A stretch of 64,000 nt of DNA. Origin: Blumeriella jaapii (taxonomy: Eukaryota > Ascomycota > Leotiomycetes > Helotiales > Drepanopezizaceae). The translations under genes were made by a program, and so were the position numbers. The notes beneath the pieces are model-generated. The model worked only from the letters and a program-made list of their open reading frames with translations. It had not been told where the DNA came from and made no database searches. Positions 9,866 to 21,660 of the stretch are shown one piece after another (within the stretch, counting starts at the first letter, position 1; each line of letters begins with the position of its first letter). The stretch lies in contig VWND01000011.1 in the NCBI GenBank assembly GCA_009599575.1, positions 558,001 through 622,000 of the forward strand, given 5' to 3'.

Positions 9866-12593
9866 AAACGCCAACGTATTACCTAACGTCGATTAATTTT
9901 CAAACGAATTCGCAAAATTGACGATCGCTTTTTTTTTCGATCTGTTTTTCGGCTACGATTATTTAATGCTTAATTTACGATTTCGAAATATAATAGCAAT
10001 TCAAATTCTAATCGGTTTACTGCGTATAACCAGAATATTTATAGAAGCTACTAATTCAGTCGTTTAATTCGTAAAAATAATATATAAGGTTTTTATAATT
10101 TGTATTTCCGATATTATTTTGCTTTACGTTAACGACGTCGAAATAAAAGGCTTTAAATTATATTATAATAATAAAAAGATTTTTTCTGAAATTCGACGTT
10201 ATATAATAAAATATATTTAAAATATCGATAAAATTATAGTTTGCTTCGAAAAAGCCAAAGCTATTATTAGCCTTCGATCAAAATTCTGTATATCCGAAAT
10301 AAATATCGTCGGTTATATAATTAACAGCGCTGGCCGCTACTTTTAACGAAAAAAAATTAAAAAAATTTGCGAATAAAAAAAATATAAAAATATTATCGAA
10401 GCCAAAGCTTTTATTAGCGTTGTGATTTATTATCGTAATTAAATTAAAAACTTTTTTTAAAAAGCTGCATTTATTTACGCCACGATAAAAAAAAAATCGA
10501 TTTCGTTTAAAAAAAAAAGCAAAGCAAAATTATAAAAATTTTTAAAAACGATTTTTTATCGGCCTTATCGCTTATGCGGATCGATTATAATCCAGACGCA
10601 AAAAAAATCATTTTAATTATCGACGCCAGTATTTTCGATTAAGAAGCTGTATTATAATAAATCGATAAAAATAAAAAACGGCATTTTTTACGATTCGAAA
10701 GCGGCTTATAATTTTTCGCGAAAACACGCTACGATATTATTAAACGAAAATATCGAAGCGTTTTTAAAATAATAAAAAAAATAAAAAGCGAATTATACGG
10801 CGTATATTTTATTTTAAAAACGAACGCAAAAGTTTTTATCGATTAATTAAATAAAAAAGCCAGCGATTTGTTAAAAGCATTCGTTATTAATTAAATAATT
10901 TAAATGCGATTTATAAACTTCGAAATTAAATATATTAAAAAAATAATTAATACAACGGCAAACGGCCTTTCGAAACGAAAACGCTTTTATTCGTTTAATT
11001 TCGCTAAACAAAACGAATAAAACATCGACGAATAAATCGCTGACGAAATCGGCTGTTTCGCTATCTGCGCCTTTGGTTTTATAAAGCCAAAACCATTCGC
11101 GTTGCTATTTCGGCTAGCATCGCGAATAAAAAACACCGATTTTCGGGCCGAAAAAGCATTCGCGTTATTATTTCGGCTAGTACCGCGAATAGATTTGATC
11201 GAAAACGATCGGGATAAGCTAATTAGCGATGAAAATAAATTTTTAATCGATAATTATAAAACCGAGGACTTTTATTTAATCGCATATTATTTAATTATTT
11301 TGTTTAAATTATTTAGCGTGCCAAACTATTAATTTAAATTATTTAAAAACCAGGCTTTCGATTATATTTTGGCCGATAAAAAGCTGTATAAAATAAAAAA
11401 CAATATATATTAAAAACGCTTAGTAATAAATAATAAAGCCGATAAGTTTCAAATTATAAAAAAAGCCTACGAAAAAGTATTTATCGAAAAGCTAAAATTA
11501 TTTATTACCGAATTAAAAACGACTTTTGATGGAAAAAATGCTTCGAAGATTGCAAAGCTTTCGTTAAAAATTATATTTTTTATTAAAAACGAAAGCTTGG
11601 CCGAAAAAAAAATCTATTACATCCGACGTGGTTTTTTAAAATCTAAGAAAAAATTAACTTCGACGTTATACGCGTATTAATTACCGACCGCGAGCATACG
11701 TGTTTCGTATTCGCTATCGACGATCTGTTTAAATAATTTAAAAAAAAACTTTTCCGAAACGCTATTTTCGAAGCTATAACGATCTTTTTTTAAAAAAACG
11801 TTATATATCGATACGAATTGTTTAGTAAATTAAATATCGATAATAAATTCGAAAATAAAAGCGTTATCGAAACTTTTACAAAAAAATACGGCATTTAGCG
11901 TATTTAGATTTTAGCTTATAATTCGAAAAGCAACGGGTCCGTTGAACGAGGCTATAAAAATATTTTTAACGGCTTTTTAAAAGCTATTCGAAAAAGTTAT
12001 AAGCGTTGGTCGCGGAAATTCTCGGAAATGCTTTTTATTATGCGTATATATATATACGTTTTTATTAAAATGATTTTATTTTTTATTTAATACGACAGAA
12101 ACGTTCGATTGCCTTTGGAAACAAAATGGCTTATATAAAAGCTTTATAACGTAGTTAAAATAAAAACAAAAGCAGATTTATTAATAATAAAATTTAAACA
12201 GTTCGATTACCGCGATATAAATATAAAAAAAATGATTTTAAAAAAAAAAAATATAAAAAAGCAGCTAAAAAAATCTAAAATAAAACCAAGGTTTTAAAAA
12301 AAACATTAATTAAAAAAAAAAATTTGGTTTTAATTTACGACGTTCAGCGCGTTATTAACAAATCGGCCGATATTAAGCTTAATTATAAATGGCTCGGATT
12401 CTACGAAATATGCGAGGCCGAATTAAATAAAAGTTATTATAAATTTACGAAATTCGATAAAACAAAACTAAAAAAAACGTTCGCCGCCAACCGGTTAAAG
12501 CGATTTTACAAAAGAAACCAGCAAATTTATTTTTTAAATTCTGATTTAAACAGCGATTCCGATTTCAGCGATTCCGACGACGATTCCGATTAA
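9866..12593 (+). pseudogene. pol: H1 pol continued: RT, RNase H and integrase
   Basis: The gypsy pol of H1 resumes here. RT: the catalytic box at 10125-10136 reads YVND where YVDD is expected, so the second Asp codon became Asn (GAC to AAC). The thumb follows with VIYYRN near 10420. RNase H lies about 10590-11000, ending in the TANGLSKR-type block near 10940-10980. A linker with a duplicated segment sits at 11094-11191. Integrase then runs about 11450-12593, with AIDDL near 11720, NSKSNG near 11925 and a C-terminal part (12324-12593) ending in an acidic Ser/Asp tail. RT before integrase makes this Ty3/gypsy. It aligns along its length with 43041-43289, 55709-55982 and 62440-64000 of H2. Confidence 0.88.
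11094..11191 (+). repeat. Duplicated segment in the H pol linker
   Basis: Two copies of a roughly 35-bp segment start at 11095 and 11157. Each begins ATTCGCGTT and ends CGCGAAT, so each copy is bounded by an inverted ATTCGCG/CGCGAAT pair. The encoded peptides read FALLFRLASRI and FALLFRLVPRI. The same pair is present in H2 (about 63166 and 63232), so the duplication belongs to the family. Confidence 0.7.
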
Positions 12594-13114
12594 AACGATT
12601 ATATTTTTAAAAAAAAAAACTCTTTAGAAAAGTTTGGAAATAATCGAACGATAATTCCGCTGCAAAAAGCACAATTTAAATCGTGATTTTATTTATAACC
12701 GAAAAAAAGAAAAATGCTTATAAAATTATTTATTAACTGTTTTATTGTTTTTGTTATTTATTATTTTTCTTTTTATTATATACTGTTTTATTGTTTTTGT
12801 TTTGCTTGCTTATGTACAATCTAATTATTTTGTTTTATATATACTGTTTATTTTTATAATCTTTTTTTATATTGTTTGGAATATTTATTATACTTTTTTT
12901 TGTTTAACTATTTTTTTGTTTATCAGAACAAAAGCTTTGTATTTGTTTAAGCCGCATATTTGATATATTTATACCGTTCGTATATTTTACGAAAATTATT
13001 TTTTATGCATTTTATTATTTGCTACTTTTTGCACTATTTTTATATCGCTAGCAAAAAAGACACCGCGAATAAAAACAGCCGGAAATCGACGCCGAATTAT
13101 AAGTTTTAAGCTAA
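12594..13114. other. H1 3' flank, T-rich, no gene seen
   Basis: After the integrase stop the sequence is T-rich, with imperfect repeats of ACTGTTTTATTGTTTTTG near 12735 and 12782. The H1 3' LTR should be here, but no matching LTR could be found before H2 gag, so its limits are not called. The open frame 12745-12963 is a poly-Phe/Ile reading of T-rich DNA and is not taken as a gene. Confidence 0.4.
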
Positions 13115-15077
13115 TTAATAAAAAACGCGACGATTTTACGAAATCGGATTTAAAAAACGCCGGCATTTCGAAAAAAAAAAATTTAAACGATTTTGAATCT
13201 GATCTTTCGAAACTAAATACGCAAATATCAAAAACGCTTGCTGCGTTTAAAAACGTCGTATCGCTAATATTTCAGATTTTAATAAAAGCATTTAAAATTT
13301 CGATTATTATACGATTCGACCGAAAAAGCTTGGAAAAAAATATCGAAGTTATCGCAAAAAAAATTATATAAAAAGCATAAGATTAAATTATTTTGCTTAA
13401 AACTTTCGCTTTCGACGACGAAACGATTTAAAAGTTTTATTTCGATATTTTTATATAAAAACCAAATAAATCCGTTAGCTTTTTTTTTTTTATTTCGAAC
13501 GAAAATTAAACTAAGTTTTTTTCGGAAGATTATAAATATAATACGCCGAAACAAATAAAAAAAACTTTTGAAAACGGTAATCCGTTTTTATTCGAGTTTT
13601 TTTTCGTTAAAAAACTTCGATTTTTCAATTTCGTTTTTACGAATAACGTTAACGTTAAAAAAAACGGTAAGTTCTGTTATTTTTACGTACGCTATTACGC
13701 GGCGTATTGCGATTTGATTATAAAAAAAATCGACGTTATCGGCTTCGCTAATCGATTCGCTGTTATTAAAAATTCGAATTACGACGTATTCGAAATTAAT
13801 TTTAATAATCAATTTATATTCCGACGAAAAACTGCGAAAATTATTTAAGCACGTGCTAAAGCTTATTTGGGCTACGTAAATTTTAAAGCAAATCCCAAAG
13901 CTTTTAGCGCGATTACAAAGCTCGATTGAAACGTAGAAAAATAAAAGCAACGAATATTTCCAAAAGCCGATTTTTTTGGCTTTTCGACCGAAAATGTTTT
14001 TTAAAGTTTATTCGAATTAAATTGCGAATTCGTTAATTACGTAAGATTTTACAACGGAGAAAACAAGCTATTATTGCATTTTATAAAAAAAAAAATAGTT
14101 ATATATAAATATTATTTCCGATTAATTAAAATTTAAAAAGCGCTTATAGCTTTTTTCGCTAATATGCTTTACAGCCTTATTTAACAAGTTTTTAAAATGC
14201 ACCCCGGCTTTTACTTCGCTATTCTGATTATCCGGAACTTTGAAAACTGCCGCTTCGTAATATATTTTAACGTTTCGATCGTTTTAAGTTTCGCTGGTTC
14301 CGATCGTATTACGGTTACAAAATTCGATATCGCCGATTTTTAAAAAAAGGAAAAGATCGAAGACTTTATTAACGCCATTTTCGATTACTACGTTCTGCCT
14401 GCATTTGTATACAATTCGGAAATAATCGAAGCTTATTTGCAATTATACTACGACGCCAAGTTAATTAAAACTATTTAGAAAAGCTTAGCTTTTTCGTATT
14501 TTAGCGCGTTTAAAACAGTAGCTTCGGCTATTTTATCGGATTACGAAACCGAAAGCTACGAAATAGAAAATAAAATAACTTTTGTTAGCTTTTCGATTAA
14601 GCAAAAAATTTTCGTTAGATTTAAAATTTAAAAAACCGACGGCGCGATGCTAATTTATTCGAATAATTATACGGCGCAGAAATATAAAAATTATTTCGAA
14701 AACGATAATCCGATAAGCAATTTGATATTATTTGTATTACGACGAAAGCAATTATAGTATTTTCGGTGGTTTCGATTGCAAACGATTATTTCCGAACTAT
14801 TTCGTAGAATAGTCTTTTTTATAAATTTCGAAGCTTTTTCAAAAGCATTCGTCGGTAAACAACCGTAGTCCGATTTATTAGTTTTACGCGAAGCAAAAGC
14901 GTTAATCGGTTTTAATTACGACGAACTAATCGATTATTTTTACGATTTTAATATAAAACTTTTCAGCGCTTTTTGCAAAGCGTAAAACTACGTTTAGGAA
15001 TTGAAATTTATTATTTACGCAAAAAGTCGTAGAAAGCATTTGTCGCGGCGATATTTGATAATATTATCGACGAAAAA
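13115..15077 (+). pseudogene. Unidentified decayed ORF U, first part
   Basis: One plus-strand frame can be followed without any frameshift for about 654 codons with 19 stops, most of them TAA or TAG. The residues between the stops look like a normal globular protein, with segments such as DLIIKKIDVIGFANR (about 13713), KANPKAFSAITKLD (about 13888), HPGFYFAILIIRNFENC (about 14202) and GFNYDELIDYFYDF (about 14920). I do not recognise any transposon, nuclease or enzyme family in it. The frame is cut by element B1 at the AAAAA duplication (15073-15077) and resumes at 21484. It lies just downstream of H1 integrase on the same strand. It could therefore be a third ORF of H, a gene of another element, or a captured host gene. 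The reverse frame has two open pieces (13279-13554, 13588-13950) but about 30 stops overall, so plus is preferred. Confidence 0.5.
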
Positions 15078-15339
15078 TGTGACGACTCACTCGTTTGCCC
15101 CTCGCGTCACCCCAGCAACTACGTATAATTGCAAGCTTTTTAGTCTCCTGATGGGTCTTCCATTAACTGTGGAGACTATTATGTATATAAGGCTTTTTTC
15201 TTTTAGCAATTTCTGTCTTTTGTAATTGTTAATTTTAAGTAAATATTTTTGTTACAAAACCAAAGGTTCGTTTTATATTATGTAAATACGGCGATCAGTT
15301 GATTGATTTTCTAATTTTCCGATTGATTAGATCGTTATA
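15078..15339 (+). repeat. 5' LTR of B1
   Basis: 262 bp, begins TGTGACGA and ends TCGTTATA, where the 3' copy has TCGTCATA. A TATA-box-like TATGTATATAAGG lies at 15179-15191. The next base pairs (TTATTAACAAC) show no usual TGG-type primer site. Confidence 0.95.
15179..15191 (+). promoter_or_regulatory. TATA-box-like element of B1 LTR
   Basis: TATGTATATAAGG inside the LTR, repeated at the same place in the 3' LTR (near 21318) and in the minus-strand copies. It is the likely core promoter for the genomic RNA. Confidence 0.6.
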
Positions 15340-15462
15340 TTATTAACAACTTTTTTTTTACGCTGGCGACGGCGTAAATTATTTTTTTTTTCGAATTTTT
15401 TACGGGTTATACCAAAGTGATCGACCGGTCGTAAAAAGGTTTATTTTCGCATTTTGCGAAGG

Positions 15463-16968
15463 ATGGCATTTGTTTAACGATTTTTTCTTTAGCAAAGCTT
15501 TTCAGCTTTTGCTATTATATTATAATTTTTTTTTTTTTAATCAGCGAAAAAGCAGCTTTTTTTAAAAGCTTTTTTTTTTGAAAAACAGTCCTCCTTCCGA
15601 GGAAAAAAAAACAAAGGAAAAGGCAGAGCGCCAACTATTTCGCCTGCCACTTTTTTTTTGCAGCTTAGCGCTGAGAGCATTTAGTTGAGACTTTTGCAAA
15701 ATCAATTGAAGAAAGCGCAAGAGCGTAAACGATAATTTCTGAAGATTATACGACTGCGACAAACCTTTTAATTAAAGCGTTTGGTAAAATCTATCGAACG
15801 TGCTTTTGCCAATCGCGAATCTGCTGTTTTTTTTCGCAACGTTTTATTTTAACTAACAGACGCTGCAGATTAATTTCCACGCTTTTCGCGAACTTTTTTT
15901 AAATTTTTTTATGACGGCCAAGATTTTAGCGCGCTTTTTGAACGCTATGGTTTCCATTTATTTGCTGATTTTCGATTAGCTCGCATAAAGCGCGTTCCGA
16001 ACTTTGAGTTTAAGTTAGATAATGGTGAAAATTATAAAGCACGCTATTAGGAGATTAAAGTTTTCGATAATCTCGAATTTTACTACGACTATTTCGCTGG
16101 CGATCGATTTCGCAAAAATTATATATTCGATTAGACCGAAAGCGTGGCAAGGGAGTTTCTGACTCCGCGTATTTTGGACCGTTCCGATCTTATATTTTCC
16201 GAAGAATTAGTGAAAAAGGTCGCCGATTTCCTGGCCGATCTTTTAAACGTTTAAAGAGCGGAAGACGAGTTTAAGATGCTTGCAATAAGTACGCACGACG
16301 ACTTTTGGCGATTTTATTTGCGATTTTCTATTTTCGCAGCGAACGTTCAAATACGGACTGACAAACAGCTTCGAAACGCTTTTCGCGATAAAATACCAAA
16401 GCGTTTACGAGAAAAGCTGCATTTGGAATGGGCGCGTACAACGACTTTTAAGAATTGGCTTACCGCCGTTCGATAAAAAGAATAAGGTCAGTTGGCTGAA
16501 CGAATTTTATACGCGAGTCGTTTTTTAACCAAGTCTACCATTTATCAAAGTGGTAGGTCTTTAACCAAAGCGTACTACGAGTTAAATCGTACGTACGAAA
16601 GTCGTTCTGATGTTTTACAGGCTTTTTTTCAGCCTTTTGTTTTTCTTTTTTTTTTACGCTAAAACGCTTCTTTTGGCGTTTTTTCTTTTCGATCGGATTA
16701 ACGACAACGCTCGTTTTTTATTTTATATCAGAGAGTTTAAAGAAGCTAATTTGCAAAACTTTTTACGGGCCGATTTTCGGTTTTATCCAAAAGCTTTTTT
16801 AGGCTGGTAGGTGTAAACGAGGTCGAACCGGCCGAGGATTCGCCCTTTGATAATGGTAGTGAAAACGAAAACCTTTTTCCAAACGACTTTTAAGACGCAT
16901 ACGAGGAAGTCGAAGGCTTTCCCGCCAGTCGGGGAAACGCCCAGGCCTAAGCAAAGCTTTTTTTTTGA
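15463..16968 (+). pseudogene. gag: B1 gag
   Basis: Starts at ATG 15463 and stays in one frame for about 500 codons. It shows a Gln/Lys/Arg coiled-coil-like segment near 15690-15750, the gag core KIPKRLREKLHLEW near 16400-16440, and an acidic linker with NEVEPAEDSPF near 16817-16850. A TAA at 16948-16950 is shared by all four B copies and is either the true stop or a common CAA-to-TAA change. The next stop is TGA at 16966-16968, right after a T run. Protease is in the -1 frame relative to gag in all four copies. No CCHC zinc knuckle was found. Confidence 0.8.
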
Positions 16969-17480
16969 GCGTGTTGCGCGATATGCGTTATTTTGACGTT
17001 CGAAAGCTTTTTGGTGGCGATTTATTAATAATCCCCGTTATATTTATTAAAAATGGCTTTTTATATAAGATGAAGGCGCTCGCCGATTTTGGAGCGAACG
17101 ATTATGCGTTGATCGATTCGGCGCTGATTAAGTTTTTTTTTTTTTTTTTAAAACTTTTGATTTAATTTTTCCCGGCTTTTTTTCTTGTAAAAGAGTATAA
17201 TGGAGTTCGTGGCCATTTAATTATATATTTTACGCTTTTTAATTTTATTGTTAATAATCGAATATAATCGTTTACTTTTTTCTTGATTATTAACCTCGGA
17301 AATTATAGTGTGATTTTAGAAAGAGCTTGGTTGGCCGAATATTAAGTTTTATTAAATTGTAATAAACGCAAGCTTTATTAGCCGAAGTTTTATTTTTCTA
17401 CAGCTTTTTACGCTCGTTGTATTAAAATCTTTTATTTGCATTTCCGAAAGATTTAATTTCGCTATTAAAACGACGCTGTG
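16953..17480 (+). pseudogene. pro: B1 aspartic protease
   Basis: Processes the gag-pol polyprotein in the intact element. The active-site loop at 17085-17096 reads Asp-Phe-Gly-Ala where Asp-Ser-Gly-Ala is expected, a TCT-to-TTT change. The flap region and a terminal LERAWLAEY-type block follow near 17315-17340. The frame is -1 to gag; upstream the frame is open back past the gag stop, as expected for a gag-pro frameshift. Confidence 0.8.
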
Positions 17481-19480
17481 AGACGTGACAAAAACCTTGA
17501 TTAATTGTGGCAGACTTACGACGCTGTGCGGAGCGAAAAGGTCGAATTTTATTCGCGGTGCCAATTTCGATGGCGACGCCAGTGGGATAATACAAAAAAT
17601 TACATTATTTTTCCAGGCTGCCGATCCCTTTTCTATTATTTCTTTTTTTTTTTTTTTTCTTTCGTTAGAACAGCTTCTTCGTTTTACGAAGAACAGTTAT
17701 ATTAAAAACCGAAAAAAGGCTTTCGCCGCGATAGTTTTTCAGCTTAATATAATCGATAGTTTAGATAAGTCATTTTTTGAACTTTTTAAACGACCAGTTC
17801 GAAAACGAGTCCTTTAATTTATTGCTTACCCAATTTTTATCTGCCAGATTATTGTATACGTTTTTAAGCTGATCTTCAGAAAAAAAGCAGTTGAAGTGTT
17901 TTCAATCTTCTTGTACGAGATCGACAGAATACTAGACGACCTTACGTATAACATTTCCTTTAAGACCTAATTTTATAGTTTTTTCGAACGTTTCAGAACC
18001 AATGAAATATCGATTTCGACCTTTTCAATCAGCTTAGCGAAGCTAATTTCGAATGAATTTTTTTTCGAATTTTTTCCTTCGGAGTACAAAAACCTCGAAC
18101 ACGTGTCTAAGGCCGCTAGTAACGAGCTAGCCTTTCACCGGCCCTACGATTATAAAATCGAGTTTATTATAAGTGAGAAAAAGCTGAAATACATTTTTTT
18201 GTATAAGATGTCGATTTTAAAGTTCGAGATTGTTAAGATTTATTTGCAAGATAATTTTGATAAAGGCTTTATCGAATCTTTTATCGCTTTTTTCGCTGTT
18301 TTAATGCTTTTCGCTAAAAAACCCGACGGTTTATTACGTTTTTGTATCGATTATCGAGCTTTTAATAATATTATTCGTAAGGATCGCTATTTTCTTTTTT
18401 TTATCGATAAGACTTTTGCTCGTTTTTCGGAAGCGCGAATTTTTACGAAGTTCGATATTCGTTAAGCTTTTTACAGAATTCGAATGGATTCCGCTAGTAA
18501 AGAATTGACGACGTTTCGTACGCGTTACGGCGCTTATAAGTGCAAGGTGTTATTTTTTGGCTTTATTAATGGATCCGCAATTTACCAACGCTATATGAAC
18601 GACGTTTTTTTCGATTATTTGGACGATTTTTGTATTGCATATCTGGATGATATTTTCATTTATTCGTCCGATTTTTTGAAATACGTTATATACGTTCGCA
18701 AGGTGTTTCAAAAGCTCGTTGACGCTGAATTATAGGCCGATATTCGGAAGTTTGAATTCAACGTTATTCGGACCCGTTACCTAGGTTTTATTATTTTAAT
18801 TGAAAGCCTAGAGGTAGACTCAGAGAAGGTCTCCGTGATCGCCCATTGGAAGCTTTCTATTATTGTAAAAGGTGTATAGAGTTTTTTTGGTTTTTGTAAT
18901 TTTTACCGACGTTTTATTAGAGATTACGGTATAATTGCAAAGCTTTTGGTTTATTTAACTAAGGCTAACGTTTTTTTTAATTTCATTTTTGAATGTTAGG
19001 AGAGTTTCGACCTTTTTATACTAGCTTTTATTATTGCATCAGTTTTATAATATTACAGGCAAGACTTTTTTTGCATATTGAAGACTGACGCTTCCGACGG
19101 CGTAGTGGCTTTTGTGCTTTCGCAATTCTATGGCGACGATTGGCTTCCAGTCGCTTACTTCAGCAAAACTATAGCTTTCGCAGAGCTAAACTACGTCGTA
19201 TACGATAAAAAGATGTTCGCAATCGTGAGATTTTTAGGCAATTTTCGTGCTGAATTAGCTGGCTTAATTTATTAGATTAAAATAATTACTGATTATAAAG
19301 CCTTGGAATACTTTATGATTTTTAAATTCTTGAACGCTCGACAAGCACGCTGGGCCGAGCTTTTCGCCGACTACAACTTTTTTATTACGTATAAACCAAG
19401 TAAATACAACTTTTTGGCTGACGTATTAATACGTCGTACGAGCGAATTCGATCGCTAAAACTCTTTTAAACGCATTCAGC
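17481..19480 (+). pseudogene. pol: B1 reverse transcriptase and RNase H
   Basis: A Phe-rich linker with a run of 16 T (17643-17658) precedes RT. RT shows FCIDYRAFNN near 18337-18366, FTKFDIR before 18465 and the catalytic YLDD at 18640-18651, intact. The RNase H domain follows with TDASDG near 19084-19101 and the terminal FLADVLIRR block near 19410-19437. RT through the end of the chromodomain-like tail stays in one frame (17485-21216), broken only by stops such as TAG at 18733 and TAG at 18877. Copies B2-B4 have YLNN at the catalytic site. Confidence 0.92.
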
Positions 19481-21216
19481 GTTTGCAAACTTTTTTTCGA
19501 GCAGATCAGATCGATCACCGTCTTTTAACTGAAAAACTTCGATTTTTTACGGCCTCCGAAACAGCTGTTTTTATCGTTGAAATAGCTGATCTTTTTCCCG
19601 CATTCCGTGTTGTTGACCAGCTTTTTTACGCTAATCGTATAGTTAGCAGTCTGATGGCCTTTCGAAAGAAAGTTGTACGAGACGCTACGAAGGGGAACGA
19701 CGATAATAATATTCCGTTTTCGTATATATTTGAACGCGATCTGTTATTATATTACGGTCGCCTGATAATATCAGACGTCGACCATTTTCGTTTGGCTTTT
19801 GTACGAGAAGTGCACGACCAGATTTTCACCGCTTATTCCAGCGCTCGTAAGACTACGCAATTGCTTTCGGACTAATATTATTGGCGAGGTATGATAGCTT
19901 TCGTAAAATAATACTGTCGCAACTGCTACGCTTATCGAAGGAGTTTTGTTTCAAAAGATAAGCGCCCCGGCCTTTTTCAGCTTTTTCCTGTTTCTGACCA
20001 TTTTTAGGAGCACGTTACAATGGACTTTTGCAGTTTTAATAAAAATAAATACGGTTACGATAACGTGTTCGTAGTGATAGATCGCTTTTTTAAGCAGGCT
20101 ATTTCGATTTTCTGCTATAAGAATATCGACGCTCGAGGTTTTGCCAAATTGTATATATTTCATATATATAAGTATTTTGGTCTTTTAAAAAGTATTATTA
20201 ACGATCGTGGCCCTTAGTATTAGTTTATCTTCTGGTTTGAATTAAATAAAATATTCGGTACGCAACTGAAGCTTTCGACAGCCGCTTATTTTGAAACCGA
20301 CGGTCAGACCGAAATTTACAATTAATATTTGTAAAAACGCTTTCGACCCTTCGTGAATTTTTATCAAGACGATTGGAGCGAATTTCTTTTAATGATGGAT
20401 TTCGTTTAAATGGTTTTTTTTCACGAGAGTTTAGGTGGCTTTTTATTTTTTGAAGTTGTATACGGTTATATTTCTTATATTAATTGGAACTGGAAGCTCG
20501 ATATTTTTTTTTTTTCCAACTTTTTATATAAGTTAAACGCAGACGAAGCTCGTGCGTACGCTTGCCGCCATTACGACGCTTGGAACCTCGCCAAATCGCA
20601 TTTCCAATAAGCTTACGAAAAGATGAAAAGGAGTGCGAATAGGTTTCGCCGCGCGATCGATTTTGACGTTGGCGATTACGTATGGCTCGATATGCGTTTA
20701 TTTCCGATTTCCCGGCCTTTTCGCAAGCTCGACAATTTTACAAACGGCCTTTTTAAGGTTGTAGCCAAAATTTTCGACAACGCTTTTAAGCTAGACCTTT
20801 TTAGTATTATGAACGTACATCTAGTTTTTCACGTTAGTCGATTGCGTAAAGCAGCTGACGACGCGCTTTCAGGTCAGGTTAATTTAGCTTTTGAATTTAT
20901 TAATATAATTGGTGAGCTTGAATACGAAGTCGAAGAATTGATCGCCTATCGAGTGCAGCGGAAGACTTTTTAGTACAGAGCTTTTTGGGTAGGCTTAGAT
21001 GAAGATTTTACGTGGTATTTCGCGTTTGATTTTATGTACGCTTTTTTGAAAGTGCGCGACTTCTATTTGGCGTATAAGGAGCTTTCCGGTCCTTCTGCAA
21101 AATTTGTAGACTGGCTGAAGGCGTATTCCGAAGGTTTGGATTCGTACGATTATTTGGATAGCGACGTATTAATGGATAAAAGCTCGAGGGCGCGCTTTTT
21201 TCGGACGGGGGGGTAG
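19481..21216 (+). pseudogene. pol: B1 integrase with chromodomain-like C terminus
   Basis: The HHCC zinc-binding part (about 19800-19940) has lost its second His and last Cys to Tyr (segment CRNCYAY). The core keeps all three acidic residues: Asp in MDF (20023-20025), Asp in NDRGP (near 20203) and Glu in DGQTE (near 20305). The C-terminal part includes DVGDYVWLD near 20665 and HLVFHVSRLRK near 20818. It ends in a chromodomain-like block (EYEVEELI to TWYF, about 20920-21025), which in related elements guides insertion into marked chromatin. The final stop TAG (21214-21216) directly abuts the 3' LTR, so the polypurine run ACGGGGGGG (21205-21213) is coding. Confidence 0.92.
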
Positions 21217-21478
21217 TGTGACGATTTATTTGTTTGCCTTTCGCGTCATTTTAGCAACTACGTATAGTTGCAAGCTTTTTGGTCTTCTGGTGGGTCTCCT
21301 ATTAATTGTGGAGATTATTATGTATATAAGGCTTTTTTTTTTTAGCAATCTCTGCCTTTTGCAGTTGTTGATTTTAAGTGAATATCTTTGTTATAGAATC
21401 AAAGGCTCGTTTTATACTATGTGAACACGGCGACCAGTTGACTGATCTCCCAGCCCTCCGACTGATTAGATCGTCATA
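21217..21478 (+). repeat. 3' LTR of B1
   Basis: 262-bp partner of 15078-15339. It begins TGTGACGATT and ends CGTCATA, then the AAAAA duplication. Confidence 0.95.
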
Positions 21479-21483
21479 AAAAA

Positions 21484-21660
21484 GCTATTAAAACGTTCGT
21501 AAATTTAAATAATACTTCGATTGATATTTTATCGAATCATTTTTTAAAAAAGCAAAATAAACAAAAAAATTCAAACGATAAGCGAAACGCTATCTTTTCG
21601 CAAAAGCCAATAGCAAAAAAACTAAAGACGGGTTAAAAAACCGAAAAAGTGTAAAGCTAA
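21484..21660 (+). pseudogene. Unidentified ORF U, C-terminal part
   Basis: Continuation of the frame at 13115-15077 after removal of B1 and one AAAAA copy. It is Lys/Arg-rich (RRVKKPKKCKAKK near 21625-21660) and ends in AT-rich non-coding DNA. A basic tail would fit a nuclear protein, but no family is recognised. Confidence 0.4.

Larger units (their letters stand above)
15078..21478 (+). mobile_element. Element B1: full-length Ty3/gypsy with chromodomain-like C terminus
   Basis: 6401 bp with two 262-bp LTRs (15078-15339, 21217-21478) and the target duplication AAAAA at 15073-15077 and 21479-21483. Order: gag, protease, RT, RNase H, integrase, chromodomain-like tail. It is the best preserved of four copies in the window (B2, B3 and B4 are in minus orientation): many CpA sites survive and YLDD is intact. 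It still has about twenty stops in pol and a private 2-bp deletion near 17532 that puts the protease out of frame with RT. Confidence 0.96.

Noticed and set aside
12745..12963. Hydrophobic 72-codon frame as a membrane protein gene
   Set aside because: It is T-rich DNA read as Phe/Ile/Leu; no start context or conservation supports it.
13279..13950. Minus-strand open frames inside ORF U
   Set aside because: They are the exact reverse of the plus frame; over the whole of U the minus frame has about 30 stops against 19, and its peptide is less protein-like.
15001..15225. Open frame joining ORF U to the B1 LTR
   Set aside because: It crosses the insertion point of B1 and is a chance fusion.
16953..18100. 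Family B protease in its own frame, out of frame with RT by the same offset in B1, B3 and B4
   Set aside because: In B1 the shift comes from a private 2-bp deletion near 17532, while in B3 and B4 protease and the linker are in one frame and the shift lies in the homopolymer run. The equal offset is a coincidence.
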